From Bacteroidota bacterium (lineage in GTDB: Bacteria > Bacteroidota > Bacteroidia > Chitinophagales > Chitinophagaceae), in assembly GCA_016868895.1 (NCBI GenBank), contig VGFK01000006.1:19021-83020 (forward strand): a stretch of 64,000 bases of DNA. The letters run 5' to 3'. The position numbers and the translations under genes are program-made. How positions within the stretch are numbered: the stretch's first letter is position 1; every line of letters starts with the position of its first letter. A model generated the notes under the pieces. That model did no database searches and was not told the DNA's origin. It saw only the letters and a program-made list of their open reading frames with translations. Positions 62,101 through 64,000 of the stretch are shown here, piece by piece.

Positions 62101-64000
62101 GCTATCCCTCCTTGATTGACAAACTTCCAAGGGTATGTTAGTGTTAGAAATAATGTATCAGATGGCGATGATGTCAATTTATTGTTATCTACAACTTGAA
62201 GAATAAAGTAATATCTGCCTGGGTCAAGCTGAGTAAAGTATTTCGTTCCTATAATTAAACCAGTTTCGGGGTTTAATAAATTTCCTCCATTTTTATTCGC
62301 TTCTATCACAGTATAGGATTGTCCGGGTATTCCAGTCAATGATACAGTACCAATTTTTAACAAGTAGTTTAAGGAATTTGTAGGAGTAAGATCGTCTTTG
62401 CCAGGCTCCCATGAAACAATAATTCTTCCATCTCCAAAATCTTGAATTTGTGGTTTATTTGGCTTTAATGGTGACGTATTTTTTCTTTCAGGCTCAAATG
62501 TATAAATCTCAGAAAGTACTTGCCCCCCCAACGCTGCTGGTCTTTGACCACTGATTACTAAGTCCAAATCTCCATCATTGTCATAATCTGCCCAAGAAAA
62601 TGCAGATCTGTCAAGATTCGGAATAATCGCAAATGACTTTTTCTCAAAACCCGCACCGCTTCCTGTATTCATAAAAAATACCGTTCTGGGCTTTGCTTGC
62701 TGATCTGTTCCAGAAATTAGTATATCTAAATCTCCGTCATTTTCAAAATCCGCAACACGTATTTTGCCTGATAAACTGTCAAGATTTACCACAGATTGAA
62801 AACCATTGGGGCCTCCATATATAATACGTGAAATCCTGGATATGTTCGTTCCACTTTCAACTCCTCCAGAAGCAATTATGTCTGTCCAACCATCTGCATT
62901 AATATCTGCTGATTCAATTGAGGCGTTACGCAAAGCCCACTCAGCGTAATATCTTATGTTTGATCCACTAAAATTATTTGTTTGATTGCTATTATAGAGT
63001 GTATTGGTAACTACACCAGCTGAAGACCCACTGGCTCTACCACTAAAAATCAAGTCCTGGTCACCGTCATTATCATAATCAACCCAATGAATTTCAGAAT
63101 AAAGTGGATCAGAGGGGCCACCTTGATTAGGGAATAATCTTCTTTCAATTGAAAAAGTTCCTTTTCCATTGTTATTATAAATGGTCAATCGAGATAACCC
63201 TTGATTATCAATACCTGAAAGAGCCATATCTAAGTCTCCATCATTATCATGATCGCCAAATGCTAAATCACCTTCCCTAGTTGAAACAATATCAATCATT
63301 TCATTAAAAGTAAAGGTTCCTTTTCCATCATTTTTAAATAAGAATGTTGCAAGGTTATTGGTTGCAGATGTTCTTTGACCTGACGCAATCAAGTCTATAT
63401 CCCCATCGTTGTCAATGTCTGCAAATTTCATTGCACCTTTGAACAACTGGGGCACTTTAGTTCTATCGAAAACTTCGGTAAATACCCCATTGGTGTTCTT
63501 ATAAAGCTGGAAGAAAATCCCTGGTGTCTCACCCATTGCAGCAAGGTCTAAGTCTCCATCACTATCGATATCGCCCCATACAAATCGAGGATTGACCATT
63601 TGTGGTAAGAAAGAGGTCTTTTTGACTAATGCATTAGATGCCTTTATATTACTAAGCCCGGTATAATTACCTGATTTTAATCTTATAATTATTGCATAGT
63701 ATTGAACTGTTTCTGAACTCAATGTATCTCGAATCACATCTGTAAATGACTGATTTCCGAACGAACGCCTATAACTATTGAGAATTGTTAGTGCTTTATT
63801 AGTCGACCGATATACTATAATTGAATCAATTAAGGTTTTATCATAGAAGTTCCAAGGTATAAAAATTGAATCACCGCTTCTTTGGATATCATCCAAGAAA
63901 GGCGATGGTACAGAATTGTTATTTTCCACCGCACCTAAGTCAGGTAGGCTTCCACTTGGATTAGGTCGAACCGTGCCAGCAAAATCCCTCGGTGATCTTG
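59199..64000 (-). CDS. Giant T9SS-secreted FG-GAP/VCBS-repeat protein (partial, N-terminus off window)
   Basis: At least 1,600 residues are visible; the frame is open to the window edge, so the GTG at 63929 is not the start. From the N-terminal side: an end resembling a choice-of-anchor Q/beta-helix domain (GTVRPNPSGSLPDLGAVEN), an FN3-like region, seven FG-GAP/VCBS repeats (such as DIDSDGDLDL, DYDNDGDQDL), a second FN3 region, seven more repeats, a third FN3 region (about 1110-1200), four Ig-like modules (about 1210-1480) with ICEGSKVTL-type motifs, and a T9SS type A sorting domain (VYPNPITGAS... to the end). The DxDxDGxxD loops bind calcium. It is likely a surface adhesin. The 3' end (minus strand) faces hppA. 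Confidence 0.94.
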   Translation of the reverse strand, partial: RSPRDFAGTVRPNPSGSLPDLGAVENNNSVPSPFLDDIQRSGDSIFIPWNFYDKTLIDSIIVYRSTNKALTILNSYRRSFGNQSFTDVIRDTLSSETVQYYAIIIRLKSGNYTGLSNIKASNALVKKTSFLPQMVNPRFVWGDIDSDGDLDLAAMGETPGIFFQLYKNTNGVFTEVFDRTKVPQLFKGAMKFADIDNDGDIDLIASGQRTSATNNLATFLFKNDGKGTFTFNEMIDIVSTREGDLAFGDHDNDGDLDMALSGIDNQGLSRLTIYNNNGKGTFSIERRLFPNQGGPSDPLYSEIHWVDYDNDGDQDLIFSGRASGSSAGVVTNTLYNSNQTNNFSGSNIRYYAEWALRNASIESADINADGWTDIIASGGVESGTNISRISRIIYGGPNGFQSVVNLDSLSGKIRVADFENDGDLDILISGTDQQAKPRTVFFMNTGSGAGFEKKSFAIIPNLDRSAFSWADYDNDGDLDLVISGQRPAALGGQVLSEIYTFEPERKNTSPLKPNKPQIQDFGDGRIIVSWEPGKDDLTPTNSLNYLLKIGTVSLTGIPGQSYTVIEANKNGGNLLNPETGLIIGTKYFTQLDPGRYYFILQVVDNNKLTSSPSDTLFLTLTYPWKFVNQGGIADATIYPNFRLSAKWGDIDRDNDYDFLYGGSIYESNKINYTVSNYDFPESYLLNGSTETFALYKPNIKWHDVTQDGVADLIVSSTDPINPSNATLPKFRLNIYKNDPRLSETGRGRLSRLSLGLEDSIYLGNTRFKISDLNNDGKPDILIAGVDKSGQSKIHIFTTGPLSTDKNTPPGFKFSRLKTNLDSILIAQQSYDLNFDFGDVDGDSDNDFVAFYKNEQGDLISRTYLNTGINYTTGKITFVQSSKFNFEPLDFSSIDLIDYDKDGDLDLLTSGRSFTSGQKFYIYESRNGDFVNISNPIQSFENAKLNFGDINNDGYSDLIYTGTREGTGLISKIAIFNPTTKGFVEQSQFLFGNEFSDLNIEFGDFDADSDLDILVNGRISSTTSRDLFRVYKNVQNESARVITALGSFTNSGNRPFYQDNISTESSTDRTFTSALVEATASDQFIENAAPTTPSNLKQQIISRVGDVYKVRFSWDSAADDHTPSEGLSYELRVGTAPGTVDEVVSLSLPTGYRMVPEEGNTGRKRVWDIDLKPGTYYWSVQSVDASFAGSPFAPEIKFTFDPNGQLCDLGVPTLTLSGQSTFCQGDSVRLIATSRQNIQWFLNDNLLSAATDSVLTVLSSGTYKIKYASATCSTAFSVPIIVNVTPRPVVGSITASATNVCVGSSSLLTASSDSVFQWYRNDTLMSVAGTKSISVSQSGSYSFISKVNGCTSAKSPGVTVSVNPLPTASFTMSASVICEGSKVTLNATSGQGYAYQWQRNGVNISGATSSSFSAGETGRYGLIVTSNGCSATAKSDTLTVNPIPARPTITKEGVELISSNTSGNQWYLEGNTLNGATSQRYRPTGSGNHTVKTTVNGCTAEMSETYYFVITATVDLSNGQYIKVYPNPITGASEELTVDWSLGTVSKVNAKILDMQGRVVSEKKLTTVDRKLKLTGKLGIYYVVLNWGVNQQIVFKVMKQ

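Noticed and set aside
63930-64000. Treating GTG 63929 as the start of the giant protein
   Set aside because: The same frame is open to the window end and encodes a recognisable domain-closing motif, so the gene is partial.
1-64000. CRISPR arrays, insertion sequences, phage blocks or defence islands
   Set aside because: No evenly spaced repeat array, transposase, integrase, phage structural gene or recognisable defence set was seen on either strand.

Overview
The window is a gene-dense stretch of a Bacteroidota chromosome. The grounds are the TAnnTTTG-type -7 boxes upstream of many genes, a type IX secretion C-terminal sorting domain, a TonB-dependent receptor with an N-terminal carboxypeptidase-regulatory-like domain, DUF5686, DUF4199, BT_3928-like and Bacteroidetes-type GlmU proteins, a futalosine-type UbiD decarboxylase, and a membrane pyrophosphatase. 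The set looks closest to Chitinophagales or Cytophagales, but the sequence alone does not settle the order. No CRISPR array, insertion sequence or rRNA gene was seen, and no gene-free stretch exceeds 300 bases.

Layout. 0-9.3 kb: the end of a penicillin-acylase-family gene, a small membrane protein, a DUF5686 outer-membrane protein, tRNA hydroxylase trhO, purC, then a TonB receptor paired with a fasciclin lipoprotein. 9.3-18.2 kb: ychF, an SpmA/SpmB-like transporter-family protein, folB, a TPR protein, an M1 peptidase, rpmI-rplT with a structured leader, arginine decarboxylase, and a secreted hypothetical. 18.3-24.8 kb: bacilliredoxin, lgt, yajQ, L31 type B, GlmU-like, tpiA, acyl-CoA-binding protein, lepA. 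24.8-29.6 kb (minus strand): a dihydroorotase-like pseudoenzyme, DUF4199, a family 2 glycosyltransferase, and a family 4 glycosyltransferase whose ORF runs in frame into a secreted protein. 29.7-30.6 kb: tRNA-Pro(GGG) followed by a small AT-rich insert with a predicted secreted HNH protein and a 79-residue orphan.

30.6-46.3 kb: ubiD, ndk, an NrnA-like phosphoesterase, an FKBP lipoprotein, folP, DUF1599, a DoxX-like protein, DUF721, recF, pdhA, a TPR protein, a LutA-like protein, an EVE-domain protein, gyrA, a TPR protein, an HD-domain protein. 46.4-53.2 kb: a tightly coupled five-gene operon (glycosylasparaginase, cutC, a haem-binding DUF1549/DUF1553 protein, a DUF1501 protein, a DUF2231-like/LRR membrane protein). 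53.3-59.1 kb: a kinase-like APH protein and serA on the minus strand, then a serine hydrolase and hppA. 59.2-64 kb: a giant T9SS-exported protein with two seven-repeat FG-GAP blocks, running off the right edge.

Most genes are housekeeping (nucleotide, folate and serine biosynthesis, translation, DNA replication and repair, envelope). The parts that stand out are the tRNA-Pro insert, the fused glycosyltransferase ORF, the dihydroorotase that has lost its metal ligands, the haem/DUF1501 operon and the giant repeat protein. I did not find a clearly new multi-gene defence or mobile system.
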